Shown piece by piece: positions 5,800 through 13,252 of a stretch of DNA of 26,180 nt. This stretch comes from an uncultured Bacteroidales bacterium (GTDB taxonomy: Bacteria > Bacteroidota > Bacteroidia > Bacteroidales > UBA932). Each line of letters begins with the position of its first letter. Within the stretch, counting starts at the first letter, position 1. The notes under the pieces were generated by a model. The model saw only the letters and a program-made list of their open reading frames with translations. It searched no databases and was not told the DNA's origin. Both the position numbers and the translations under genes were made by a program. The stretch covers positions 1 through 26,180 of the forward strand of contig CABUIX010000030.1 of NCBI GenBank assembly GCA_902491795.1, read 5' to 3'.

Positions 5800-8184
5800 T
5801 TATTCTATGGCCAATTCGGTTTCCGCCCCTTCAAGCAAAGGAGAGCTGAAGCGTACCGTAACCTTCCCTTCTTGACCTGTCGCGCGGATATATGCAAGGA
5901 GCCTTCCCCTGAAGGTCCGTTGGGAATTGTCGGTCCAGTCACCCATGTCGGCATTGTCTCCAGACTCAAGGCCAAGCAGTTCCGCGGGGCCATCGACGGT
6001 ACATGAAACAATGTTGTCGGCGAGCTTGCAGACGTTTCCGTTGTCGTCAAGGACCTCTACCGTCAGCTGCACGACAGAACCTTCTCCGTCGAAGCATGCA
6101 CGGTCCGGAATCACCCTCAGGGCAAGAGGCCGCAACGAAGTATATGTCTCGTATTCAGATACCGGCACATCATCCTCATACCCGACAGCCCGAAGCGTAC
6201 CGGCGGCATAGTCCACATCCCACGACACCATTCCGCTTTCGAGGCTCACAGGCTTTCTCACGCCGACCTGCTCCCCGTTCAGGAACAGTGCGGCGGATTC
6301 CGCATTTGTGAAACAAACCACCCTGACTTTCTGGCCGTCCTCATAATTCCAGTCATCCCAGGCATCGATGCTGTCGCTCATCCTTGGGCTGGTACCTATA
6401 TAGCACACGGGATTCTCCGACCAGAGAGCGGCCCTGAACCACCCCCGGGGCTTCAGGAAGCCGCAGAAATCAAGCAGCCCCGTATACATTCCGCGCGAAG
6501 GCCAGCGTCCTGACTCTCCAAGATAGTCGATGCCTGTCCAAATGAACTGCCCGAAGATGAAGGGATTGTCCCTTACCGCCGTCCACGCCTGATAGTCGGG
6601 ACGGTTTTCTGAACCATAGATTATCCTTTCCGGATATTTCTCGTGGTCAATCGCATATCTTGATTCAGTATAGTTGTAACCAACGACATCAAGAGCTTCA
6701 GGATACTCCGTCTGGTTGGACATCACGACGCCGGCAAGGGCACCAGTAACGGGCCGCGACAAGTCCACCTCACGCACGCAGGCGGCAAGCCTCTTGCCTA
6801 TTTCTCCTATGCGCATCGCACTCGGCGCATCCGGATCATAGCCACCGTAGGCCGCCTGAGTGAAATCCTCATTGCCGCCGGCCAGCACGGGATGCGAATA
6901 CGGGTCATTGGGATAGTCCACCTCGTTGCCTATGCTCCACATGAATATGCACGGATGGTTCCTGTCCCTCCTGACCATGTCCCTAACGTCAGTTTCTCCC
7001 CATTCGCCGAAGAAATCATAGCTCCCGTCATAAGCCGGCGTACCGACATTCCAGCCTTCGACCCACTTCCGCTTGGGGAACTCCCATTCATCGAAAGCCT
7101 CGTCCATCACGAGCAGGCCGATCCGATCACACAGGTCGTAGAACACCGGAGCCTGAGGATTATGGCTTGTCCTGATTGCGTTAACGCCTATCGCCTTGAG
7201 GTTCTCGAGCCTTCGCTCCAGAACTTCAGTAGGGACCGCGGCCCCCAGCACCCCGGCATCATGATGAAGGCAGACTCCCTTGACTTTCGTCCATCTGCCG
7301 TTAATGGCGAAACCCAGGTCTGGGTCGAACTCAAGGGTCCTTATCCCTACGGGGACGGAGACTCTGTCAAGCACTTTGGCGTCCTCCACAATCTCGGCCT
7401 TCAGCGTATAGAGAAACGGATCATCAATGTCCCAAAGGCGGGGATTTCTCAACTTCATTGACACTGTCTGTGAGTCCTTGGCACGGACGGTCCTTGAAAC
7501 CAGCCTCTTTTCACCGTCATACAACGAAAGCACCAGGCTGCATTTTCTGCCTCCTAGCCCTTCTATGGCGGCATCGACAGAAATCTCGGCCAAATTCTCT
7601 CCGGCCGGTTCCGCGACATATCCTACTCCCCATTGGGCGAAATGTACATTGCCGGCCTTTATGAGCCACACGTCCCTGTAGATTCCGGAACCGGTATACC
7701 AGCGGGAATCTGCCTCCCTGCTGTGGTCAACCCTGACAGAGAGCACATTGTCGCCTTCCCGGTCAAGCCAGGGAGTCATATCATACATGAACGATATATA
7801 GCCGTTCGGCCGTTCTCCCAGCAGGTGTCCGTTAAGATAGACGCTGCTGCGGTTGTATATTCCCTCAAAATAAATGTACAGCTGGTCCGCGTCGGCAAAC
7901 TGTCGGCCGTCAAAGTGCTTCCTGTACCAGCCTATGCCTCCCGGAAGATAGCCTGTACAGCTTGCGAGATCCGGAGAAAGCCTTCCCTCTATTGACCAGT
8001 CGTGAGGAAGAGACAGTACGCGCCAGCCGGAATCATCATATGCAGGACCGGCAGCCTCCGGACAATCCCCGAGCATGAAGAGCCATTCTTCATTGAATTT
8101 TGAAGATTCACCGAAAGAAACCTGGGAAAATGCGGCTTGTGCGGCAAGCACAAGAAATGCGGCAGCGGTCAAGAGTCGTTTCAT
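5800..8184 (-). CDS. Secreted glycoside hydrolase family 2 enzyme (beta-galactosidase-like)
   Basis: The 794-residue protein has a signal peptide (MKRLLTAAAFLVLAAQAAFSQ, cleavage near 21), placing it in the periplasm or on the surface. Domains in order: GH2 sugar-binding jelly roll (about 28-180; DDSGWRVLSLPHDWS, GIGWYRKHF, NRSSVYLNGH, TGSGIYRDVWL), immunoglobulin-like domain (about 185-285), TIM barrel (about 290-590) and a C-terminal beta-rich region (about 610-794). The acid/base Glu is in MWSIGNEVDYP (E421) and the likely nucleophile in IIYGSENRPD (E526); RTSHNP near 340 is a further GH2 hallmark. It probably removes beta-galactosyl or related residues from plant or host glycans; beta-glucuronidase or mannosidase activity is not excluded. 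A TATCTTTG box lies 20 nt upstream. No SusC/SusD pair is nearby, so this is not a classical PUL. Confidence 0.93.
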   Translation of the reverse strand: MKRLLTAAAFLVLAAQAAFSQVSFGESSKFNEEWLFMLGDCPEAAGPAYDDSGWRVLSLPHDWSIEGRLSPDLASCTGYLPGGIGWYRKHFDGRQFADADQLYIYFEGIYNRSSVYLNGHLLGERPNGYISFMYDMTPWLDREGDNVLSVRVDHSREADSRWYTGSGIYRDVWLIKAGNVHFAQWGVGYVAEPAGENLAEISVDAAIEGLGGRKCSLVLSLYDGEKRLVSRTVRAKDSQTVSMKLRNPRLWDIDDPFLYTLKAEIVEDAKVLDRVSVPVGIRTLEFDPDLGFAINGRWTKVKGVCLHHDAGVLGAAVPTEVLERRLENLKAIGVNAIRTSHNPQAPVFYDLCDRIGLLVMDEAFDEWEFPKRKWVEGWNVGTPAYDGSYDFFGEWGETDVRDMVRRDRNHPCIFMWSIGNEVDYPNDPYSHPVLAGGNEDFTQAAYGGYDPDAPSAMRIGEIGKRLAACVREVDLSRPVTGALAGVVMSNQTEYPEALDVVGYNYTESRYAIDHEKYPERIIYGSENRPDYQAWTAVRDNPFIFGQFIWTGIDYLGESGRWPSRGMYTGLLDFCGFLKPRGWFRAALWSENPVCYIGTSPRMSDSIDAWDDWNYEDGQKVRVVCFTNAESAALFLNGEQVGVRKPVSLESGMVSWDVDYAAGTLRAVGYEDDVPVSEYETYTSLRPLALRVIPDRACFDGEGSVVQLTVEVLDDNGNVCKLADNIVSCTVDGPAELLGLESGDNADMGDWTDNSQRTFRGRLLAYIRATGQEGKVTVRFSSPLLEGAETELAIE

Positions 8185-8204
8185 AACATGACATTTATCT
8201 CTCC

Positions 8205-8212
8205 CAAAGATA
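8205..8212 (-). promoter_or_regulatory. -7 promoter box for the GH2 gene
   Basis: Minus-strand TATCTTTG matches TAnnTTTG and ends 20 nt before the ATG at 8184, implying a leader of about 15 nt. No clear -33 element is seen at standard spacing. Confidence 0.55.
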
Positions 8213-8289
8213 AAAAAAATTCACTTCGGGAGAGATATGCCCGGACTTCAAAAATCCGCAGTTCCGGCACGGCGTGCACACGTCCGCGT

Positions 8290-8799
8290 CTATTTGCCCA
8301 TCGCGCTGCTCATCAGGGCCTCAAAATCAGAGCGGCTCATCGTTCCGGCTATATAAATGAATGTCGACTCGCCCGGTTCCGTTGAAATCATGAGGAAACC
8401 GTTCAGAAAATCGGCTTCTTTCTTGTCATGAAGAGTATACATGCTCACGGTCTCCTCACCGTCCTTCGCATCCATCAGAAGTTCGAACTTGTTTTTCTTC
8501 ACGAAATCAGCGACATCGGCAGCCATCAGCGAATTAACCGCCTGGTTCGTGCTGCTGAGGATATACATTCCGTCAAGAGACTTCAGTATGGGCGCAATGT
8601 CAATCGTGCCGTCTCCGGAATCAACCGCGACAGAGAGTTCAGGAAGCTGACCCACCATCTTAAACATCGCGGGCGAGATGTACACGGACTCTACCCCGTT
8701 CTTTCCCGAATACTTGTTGTAGATGCTCTTCCCGTCCTGGGCAAAAGCTGAAGCCGCCACGAGCACAGCGGCCAACGCTGCAATGAGTAACTTTTTCAT
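8290..8799 (-). CDS. DUF4252 family secreted protein (second copy)
   Basis: This 169-residue protein starts with a classical signal peptide (MKKLLIAALAAVLVAASAFAQ) and has no lipobox, so it is probably periplasmic. The mature part matches the DUF4252 pattern: an early GVESVYISPAMFKMVG segment, a central block around YILSS with a charged helix, FELLMDAKDGEETVSMYTLHDKK, and a final FIYIAGTMSRSDFEALM, comparable to the IVNGF..., VVIVDYEEA... and ...VCVFGRLSMNEVMKLA of the copy at 9681. It is last in the sigma-factor unit, its ATG overlapping the upstream stop by 4 nt (ATGA), so it is translationally coupled. The function of DUF4252 is not established; genetic linkage suggests a role in the envelope response run by the sigma factor. 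Confidence 0.88.
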   Translation of the reverse strand: MKKLLIAALAAVLVAASAFAQDGKSIYNKYSGKNGVESVYISPAMFKMVGQLPELSVAVDSGDGTIDIAPILKSLDGMYILSSTNQAVNSLMAADVADFVKKNKFELLMDAKDGEETVSMYTLHDKKEADFLNGFLMISTEPGESTFIYIAGTMSRSDFEALMSSAMGK

Positions 8800-9200
8800 T
8801 TTTCGTTGATTTTATCTATAATTTCCCTTGGCTTGTTCATTACGGGAACGGCCTCCGCCGCAAGGCCAATCCCCTTGTTCATCTTTTCAGAAATCATTGA
8901 AAAACTCTTTTCAACCTGCGCATACGCCAGCACAGGATCGTCAAAAGTGTCTTTCGGTGAAGAGTATCTGCCGACCGCCAGGACCGCTGCGGCTGCAGCA
9001 AGCGCAACCCCGGCCGCCGGTAATGCAAAAGTCCGAACTCTTCCTGCATGCCGCACTGACGTACCGGAGCTGGCCGCCAGCCCGGTCACTGCCGCCTCAA
9101 GCCTTTCGGAAAGGCCTTCAGGCACTCCTGCATTGGTGTCTTCGGAAACCTTCTCGAGTTCCTCAAAGCTCATCTTTTCAATATCTTTCAAACTTTTCAT
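8796..9200 (-). CDS. Single-pass membrane protein, candidate anti-sigma factor
   Basis: The protein (134 residues) has a charged N-terminal segment (1-50; MKSLKDIEKMSFEELEKV..., helical), one strong transmembrane helix (about 57-79; alanine/valine-rich) and a C-terminal domain of about 55 residues. It follows the ECF sigma gene with a 4-nt ATGA overlap and precedes a DUF4252 gene with the same overlap. This is where membrane anti-sigma factors normally sit, and the topology (cytoplasmic N-terminus, one TM, extracytoplasmic tail) fits. No zinc-binding HxxxCxxC motif is present, so it would not be a ZAS-type anti-sigma. The role is inferred from context and topology, not from homology I can recognise. 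Confidence 0.75.
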   Translation of the reverse strand: MKSLKDIEKMSFEELEKVSEDTNAGVPEGLSERLEAAVTGLAASSGTSVRHAGRVRTFALPAAGVALAAAAAVLAVGRYSSPKDTFDDPVLAYAQVEKSFSMISEKMNKGIGLAAEAVPVMNKPREIIDKINEK

Positions 9201-9679
9201 GATAACGCTTTCCTGATTTTGCGTCTGGCGTTGCTGAGCATCACCCTCAGTGTCAAGCGGCTTTTTCCGGTCAGCTTCGCCATCTGTTCATAACTCAAGT
9301 CTTCGAAGACCCTCATCTTCAAAACATTTCTCTCTCCTTCCGGGAGTCGCTCAACGGCAGCAATGGCCTGTCTGAACCTTTCCTTCGATGACAAGGATCC
9401 GTCTGCCGAATCTTCCGCCGCAACATTGTCCTGCAGCTCCTCCCTTCCTGCTGCCGCAGAACTGCGCACACGGTCAATGCAGATATTGCGCAGCAACGTT
9501 ATGCAGTATGCCTTCGGATTGCGCACGGAATCAAGTGCATCCTTCGAATTCCAAAGCTTGACATACAGGTCCTGCACCGCATCCTCCGCGTCAGCGTCGG
9601 ACTCCAGGATATACCATGCCACACGATAGAGAGCTTCGCCTAGAGTAAGGTATTTTTCCCTGAATTCCCCGGCATCCAT
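9197..9679 (-). CDS. RNA polymerase sigma-70 factor, ECF subfamily
   Basis: This 160-residue protein consists of the two ECF sigma domains. Region 2 (about 10-75) includes ESDADAEDAVQDLYVKLW, the -10-binding and core-binding helix, and NPKAYCITLLRNICIDRVR. Region 4 (about 105-160) has LPEGERNVLKMRVFEDLSYEQMAKLTGKS followed by the recognition helix (LTLRVMLSNARRKIRKAL) that reads the -35 element. It begins 1 nt after the stop of the upstream DUF4252 gene and overlaps the downstream candidate anti-sigma gene by 4 nt. It likely redirects polymerase to an envelope or nutrient regulon. No FecR- or SusC-type partner is near, so the SusC/FecR transduction model does not obviously apply. Confidence 0.95.
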   Translation of the reverse strand: MDAGEFREKYLTLGEALYRVAWYILESDADAEDAVQDLYVKLWNSKDALDSVRNPKAYCITLLRNICIDRVRSSAAAGREELQDNVAAEDSADGSLSSKERFRQAIAAVERLPEGERNVLKMRVFEDLSYEQMAKLTGKSRLTLRVMLSNARRKIRKALS

Positions 9680-9680
9680 C

Positions 9681-10202
9681 TCAATTCATATTTGCAAGCT
9701 TCATTACCTCATTCATCGACAGCCTGCCGAAGACACACACCAGGGCACGGTCTTCCTGGACGAACAGAACCAGGTTCTTGACATTTCCCGATTTTTCGTC
9801 GTACGTCCCGTAAATGTCAACCGAAGAATCGTCATCGGCAGCAGACATCAAAATGTCGACGGAAGACAGGGCAGAGCGGATTCTCCGGCTGAACATGTCG
9901 CTCTCCCTCTCGGAAGCCTCCTCATAATCGACTATCACGACCCTGTCAATGCCCTTCATCATCTTGAGCGCCTGCATCGTTTCGGGATCTGAAGCCTCAT
10001 CCGACATGCCGGCCACGGAGCGCAAGGCCCACAGGCCGACCTTCCCGATTTTCACAATCTCAAAACCGTCAGTTCCACGGAAACCGTTCACGATATTCAC
10101 GATTCTCCGCTCGGGAACCTGCCTGGCCTCGGCATCATAACATGTGCACGCGGCCAATACGGCAATGGAAAGCAACAGCATAATTTTTTTCATTTCAGTC
10201 AT
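9681..10202 (-). CDS. DUF4252 family lipoprotein (first copy)
   Basis: Starting at 10202 (MTEMKKIML...) the protein has 173 residues; ATG 10193 is equally possible, while the ATG at 10262 would place 20 non-signal residues first. The signal ends in the lipobox LAAC with Cys at residue 19, predicting a lipoprotein. The mature domain fits DUF4252: IVNIVNGFRGTDGFEIVKIG, a central helix, MKGIDRVVIVDYEEA, and a C-terminal LVLFVQEDRALVCVFGRLSMNEVMKLA. It is first in the four-gene unit, its stop lying 1 nt before the sigma ATG. The downstream copy (8290-8799) lacks the lipobox, so the two relatives probably sit in different places in the envelope. Its function is unknown. Confidence 0.87.
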   Translation of the reverse strand: MTEMKKIMLLLSIAVLAACTCYDAEARQVPERRIVNIVNGFRGTDGFEIVKIGKVGLWALRSVAGMSDEASDPETMQALKMMKGIDRVVIVDYEEASERESDMFSRRIRSALSSVDILMSAADDDSSVDIYGTYDEKSGNVKNLVLFVQEDRALVCVFGRLSMNEVMKLANMN

Positions 10203-10420
10203 ATTTTTTGATTTGTCATTCAGTTGTCTTGCGCCTGCCTCATCCGGCAGCGTTCTGAACAATAGACGGACAAATATCGGAATTGTTAATCTGCAAACAT
10301 TATTTTTTTCGGGCCGTGACAGAGGGCCGATGCATCTGCCGGGGGAAAAGCAAGAGTCTCAGGCCCTGCAATCTGCAAAAGCGATAGCGGCGATTGGGAA
10401 GAACATTTACAGCAAAAGAG

Positions 10421-10451
10421 TTGACATATAGAAAATAAAGGGATATCTTTG
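10421..10451 (+). promoter_or_regulatory. Promoter of the LysR regulator
   Basis: TTG (10421-10423), 20-nt spacer, then TATCTTTG (10444-10451), a good match to the Bacteroidetes -33/-7 pattern. The promoter covers the in-frame TTG at 10449, which rules that codon out as the start and favours GTG 10482. Confidence 0.7.
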
Positions 10452-10481
10452 CATCCGTTAGCAAATAGTGAAAAAAAGACA

Positions 10482-11387
10482 GTGGAGCTCCGACAATTAT
10501 TTTATTTCGTCAAAATAGCCGAAACCTTGAACTTCTCAGAGGCCGCGAGGTCGCTTTTCGTGACGCAGAGCACGCTCTCACAACAGATCAAGCAACTGGA
10601 AGAAGAATTCGGCACAGTGCTTTTCGAGCGAGATTCCCATTCCGTTTCGCTGACCGAAAACGGGGCAAAGCTTCTTCCGCTCGCAAAACGCACCCTGCAG
10701 GACGCAAGGGACTGCGCAAATCAGATCCGCGACCTTCAGAAAATGGTTTCCGGAGAACTGATTGTGGGTGTCACATATTCTTTTTGCCCAATTCTCACCG
10801 AAACCGTAAAGAACTTCATCGACAACTATCCGGGAGTCAAGCTCAGGATAATCAGCAGGTCGAACGAGGAACTCATTTCCCTGCTGCGCAAACGTGAGGT
10901 TGATTTTGTGCTCGCGTTCAAGCCCACCGAAAGTTACGATGACATCGAATCGCATATCCTTTTCGACGACAGGCTGTCGGTAATCCTGAGGAATGACCAT
11001 CCGCTCGCCGACAGACAGTCTCTCGGCATCAAGGACATAGAACGGCAGAAAATAGCCCTCCCGGCCAAAGGGCTCCAGGCAAGGAACGCGCTGGACAAAT
11101 CCATAGACATCGACAGGCTGAATCTCGACATCTGCATCGAGCTCAACGAAATCGACATACTCCTTGACATAGTGCAGAGCAGCCATTTGCTCACCATCCT
11201 GTCTGAAGCCACGATATACCACCACAAGGAAAAGCTCCGTGCAATACCTCTTGACATACCGCAGAACCAGATGGAAGGCTGCATACACGTATTGAAGAAG
11301 TCCTACCGGAAACGCTCCGCGGAAGCATTCGTGAAGCTTCTGCGCGAGTCCAACGAGATCAACGAAAGAATTAACAGATGGCTCTAA
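10482..11387 (+). CDS. LysR-family transcriptional regulator
   Basis: This is a 301-residue LysR-type regulator. The N-terminal winged helix-turn-helix (about 1-60) contains MELRQLFYFVKIAETLNFSEAARSLFVTQ-type sequence with STLSQQIKQLEEEFG as recognition helix and FERDSHSVSLTENG as wing. A linker helix follows, then a substrate-binding effector domain (about 88-295; GELIVGVTYSF, FCPILTETVKNF, VDFVLAFKPT). GTG at 10482 is chosen because ELRQL is the normal LysR start and the upstream promoter overlaps the longer frame. It is followed 10 nt later by a transporter gene in the same direction, which it may control together with itself; most LysR genes are divergent from their target, so this tandem layout is somewhat unusual. 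The effector is unknown. No OxyR-type Cys pair stands out. Confidence 0.94.
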   Translation: MELRQLFYFVKIAETLNFSEAARSLFVTQSTLSQQIKQLEEEFGTVLFERDSHSVSLTENGAKLLPLAKRTLQDARDCANQIRDLQKMVSGELIVGVTYSFCPILTETVKNFIDNYPGVKLRIISRSNEELISLLRKREVDFVLAFKPTESYDDIESHILFDDRLSVILRNDHPLADRQSLGIKDIERQKIALPAKGLQARNALDKSIDIDRLNLDICIELNEIDILLDIVQSSHLLTILSEATIYHHKEKLRAIPLDIPQNQMEGCIHVLKKSYRKRSAEAFVKLLRESNEINERINRWL

Positions 11388-11397
11388 AATACAGATC

Positions 11398-12858
11398 ATG
11401 AATTTTCTGAACACTCTCTTCAACGGCGCCGAAGGCGCCTGGAGCGGAGGCGTAGCCCACTCCATCATAATCCTTGCCCTGGTGATAGCCCTGGGCAAGA
11501 TTATGGGAAAAATCAAGGTTGCAAACATAAGTTTCGGGGTAACCTGGATTCTGTTCCTCGGAATTGCATTCAGTCACTTCGGAATGACTCTTGATTCCAA
11601 CCTGCTTCAGTTCCTCAAGGAATTCGGACTGATCCTGTTCGTGTACAGCATAGGCCTGCAGGTTGGACCCGGATTCTTCTCCAGCCTCAAGAGCGGAGGC
11701 ATCGGACTGAACCTGCTTGCATTTCTCGTTGTAATTTCAGGTGTCGGCATCACTATAGCGCTCCATTTCATCACCGGAGAGCCTATCACCACGATGGCCG
11801 GAATCATGTCCGGAGCGGTAACCAACACCCCCGGGCTCGGCGCCGCGCAGCAGGCATATACCGACATTTACAACACGGCGGCACCTGACATCGCCCTCGG
11901 ATATGCCGTTGCATACCCTCTCGGAGTCATTGGCTGCATAATGAGTTTCGTGGTTCTCAAAGCCTGCTTCTACAAGAAGCCCCTTCCCGTAAAACAGCCA
12001 AAGAACATTGACGAGAAGAAAATAGAGATTCCGGAGATAGAGCGCGCCGAGCACCTGAGCGACAGCAAATATATCTCTCGCCGAATCATCATTTCAAAAC
12101 GTAAGCTCAACGGAATGGTGCTGGGCAAGCTGGAATTTGAGACTGTCCTCGGAGCCACCGTTACCCGCATCCGCCGGGCAGGCATCGAGCTCAAGGCCAC
12201 GCCGGAAATCCGGCTCCAATACGGAGACCAGGTCACCGTGGTCGGAAGTGAACAGAGCATAGCCGCAGTCGAGAAAGTGCTCGGCAACTCCCGCAAGCGT
12301 CTCGACGATCCCAACCTTGTGCCGATATTCATGGGCATAGCACTTGGATGCATACTCGGAAGCGTACCCATTGTATTTCCCGGCATCCCCCAGCCTGTCA
12401 AGCTCGGACTGGCAGGCGGTCCCCTTGTGGTCAGCCTGCTCATCAGCCACTTCGGGCCCCAGTTCAAGGTCGTGACATACACGACGGCCAGCGCGAACCT
12501 GATGCTGCGCGAAATAGGAATCGCAATATTCCTTGCGTGCGTCGGGCTTGAGGCCGGTAACGGATTCGTGGACACAATCGTCCACAAGGGAGGATACGTC
12601 TGGATTGGATACGGAGCAATCATCACCATGGTTCCGATGCTGATTGCGGGTCTCGTCGGCCGTTTCGTGATGAAACTGGACTACAACACCCTCGTCGGCG
12701 TCCTTTCAGGATCAACCACCAATCCGCCGGCACTCGCGTATGCGGCAGACCAGGACAAGAGCAGCGACCATGCAGCCGTCGGATATGCAACGGTCTATCC
12801 TCTGACCATGTTTTTCAGGGTGCTGCTGGCCCAGCTGCTCATTCTCATGTTCATCTGA
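11398..12858 (+). CDS. AspT/YidE-YbjL-type membrane transporter
   Basis: This 486-residue inner-membrane protein has two homologous transmembrane halves (about 15-195 and 305-485), each carrying a glycine-rich signature: GAVTNTPGLGAAQQAY in the first half and SGSTTNPPALAYAAD in the second. Such TNTPG/TNPPA repeats mark the AspT/YidE duplication family of putative aspartate:alanine-type exchangers. Between the halves is one cytoplasmic RCK_C/TrkA_C-like domain (about 225-300; RIIISKRKLNGMVLGKLE, LQYGDQVTVVGSE). Family members are often about 550 residues with two such domains, so this is a shorter version. It sits 10 nt behind the LysR gene and probably shares its transcript. The substrate cannot be told: an amino acid, dicarboxylate or other anion is plausible. 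Confidence 0.9.
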   Translation: MNFLNTLFNGAEGAWSGGVAHSIIILALVIALGKIMGKIKVANISFGVTWILFLGIAFSHFGMTLDSNLLQFLKEFGLILFVYSIGLQVGPGFFSSLKSGGIGLNLLAFLVVISGVGITIALHFITGEPITTMAGIMSGAVTNTPGLGAAQQAYTDIYNTAAPDIALGYAVAYPLGVIGCIMSFVVLKACFYKKPLPVKQPKNIDEKKIEIPEIERAEHLSDSKYISRRIIISKRKLNGMVLGKLEFETVLGATVTRIRRAGIELKATPEIRLQYGDQVTVVGSEQSIAAVEKVLGNSRKRLDDPNLVPIFMGIALGCILGSVPIVFPGIPQPVKLGLAGGPLVVSLLISHFGPQFKVVTYTTASANLMLREIGIAIFLACVGLEAGNGFVDTIVHKGGYVWIGYGAIITMVPMLIAGLVGRFVMKLDYNTLVGVLSGSTTNPPALAYAADQDKSSDHAAVGYATVYPLTMFFRVLLAQLLILMFI

Positions 12859-12863
12859 TTGCG

Positions 12864-12934
12864 GCATTTGCCTTTTCAAATAGTTACTATAGTTTTTCCC
12901 TAAGACTGCTATAGGAACAAAAAGTAGCAAATGC
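12864..12934 (+). promoter_or_regulatory. Long nested hairpin between the transporter and the microprotein gene
   Basis: An outer 8-bp perfect stem (GCATTTGC 12864-12871 with GCAAATGC 12927-12934) encloses an inner 10-bp stem with one mismatch (GTTACTATAG 12883-12892 with CTATAGGAAC 12909-12918); a TTTT/AAAA stretch between them can also pair. It starts 6 nt after the transporter stop and ends exactly where the next gene's -33 TTTG begins. It could be a read-through barrier, an RNA stability element, or an operator. Confidence 0.55.
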
Positions 12935-12965
12935 TTTGCCCCGAAAGGTGCGGACACTAATTTTG
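12935..12965 (+). promoter_or_regulatory. Promoter of the 50-residue microprotein
   Basis: TTTG (12935-12938), 19-nt spacer, TAATTTTG (12958-12965): an exact match to the Bacteroidetes -33/-7 consensus. It lies 31 nt before the ATG at 12997, predicting a leader of about 25 nt. Confidence 0.8.
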
Positions 12966-12996
12966 CGCTGTCAAACAAAACAACCTTATAGAAATT

Positions 12997-13149
12997 ATGT
13001 ACGCACTTTACATTATCGCAGCAGTAGTTCTTATGGCACTTGCCTACAGATTCTCCCAGACACTCAAGCACCAGCATGCGCTGATTCACGCCGAGAATCA
13101 GACAAAACTTGAGAAAGCACTCGAGAAATACAAGAACTACGACGACTAG
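12997..13149 (+). CDS. Small single-pass membrane protein (50 residues), function unknown
   Basis: This short frame encodes MYALYIIAAVVLMALAYRFS, a hydrophobic helix (about 2-17) that should span the inner membrane, followed by a strongly polar helical tail with histidines (LKHQHALIHAEN) and a Lys/Glu-rich end (TKLEKALEKYKNYDD). The gene is short but well bounded: a consensus promoter at 12935-12965, an ATG 32 nt after the -7 box, a TAG stop, and a strong terminator 33 nt later. That makes it a monocistronic unit and argues strongly that it is real. Nothing in the sequence names its partner; small one-TM proteins often modulate membrane enzymes or transporters, and the transporter directly upstream is one candidate. 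I know no family for it. Confidence 0.75.
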   Translation: MYALYIIAAVVLMALAYRFSQTLKHQHALIHAENQTKLEKALEKYKNYDD

Positions 13150-13182
13150 AAAAGGGACCTTACACACTTTTATCATACCGCT

Positions 13183-13217
13183 GGTGGACTGCCGCTTGGC
13201 CGTCCACCTTTGTTTTT
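13183..13217 (+). terminator. Intrinsic terminator after the microprotein
   Basis: GGTGGAC (13183-13189) pairs with GTCCACC (13202-13208); inside this, GCC/GGC adds three pairs after one mismatch, with a GCTT loop. A T-rich tract TTTGTTTTT follows (13209-13217). Confidence 0.85.
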
Positions 13218-13238
13218 CAGCATAATCACATTTATTGC

Positions 13239-13246
13239 TATCTTTG
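13239..13246 (+). promoter_or_regulatory. -7 promoter box for the YiiX-like gene
   Basis: TATCTTTG matches TAnnTTTG and ends only 6 nt before the ATG at 13253, so the transcript would be leaderless or nearly so. No standard -33 TTTG is present; the preceding terminator T tract occupies that position. Confidence 0.55.
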
Positions 13247-13252
13247 CCGAGC

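Noticed and set aside
8213..8289. Terminator or small RNA between the GH2 gene and the sigma unit
   Set aside because: Only a short GCAC/GTGC pairing is present, with no T tail; too weak to call.
10303..10420. Regulatory element between the divergent DUF4252 and LysR genes
   Set aside because: The region has short GGGCC-type repeats but no convincing stem, frame or site. A near-match GATATTTG at 10278-10271 (minus) for the DUF4252 promoter deviates at the first base and has poor -33 spacing.
10578..11528. Minus-strand frame of 316 codons
   Set aside because: Antisense to the LysR gene and the transporter start; the LysR frame has full family motifs.
11970..12629. Minus-strand frame of 219 codons opposite the transporter
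   Set aside because: Shadow of the third-position pattern of a real gene; composition rich in Ser/Pro/Arg with no fold signature.
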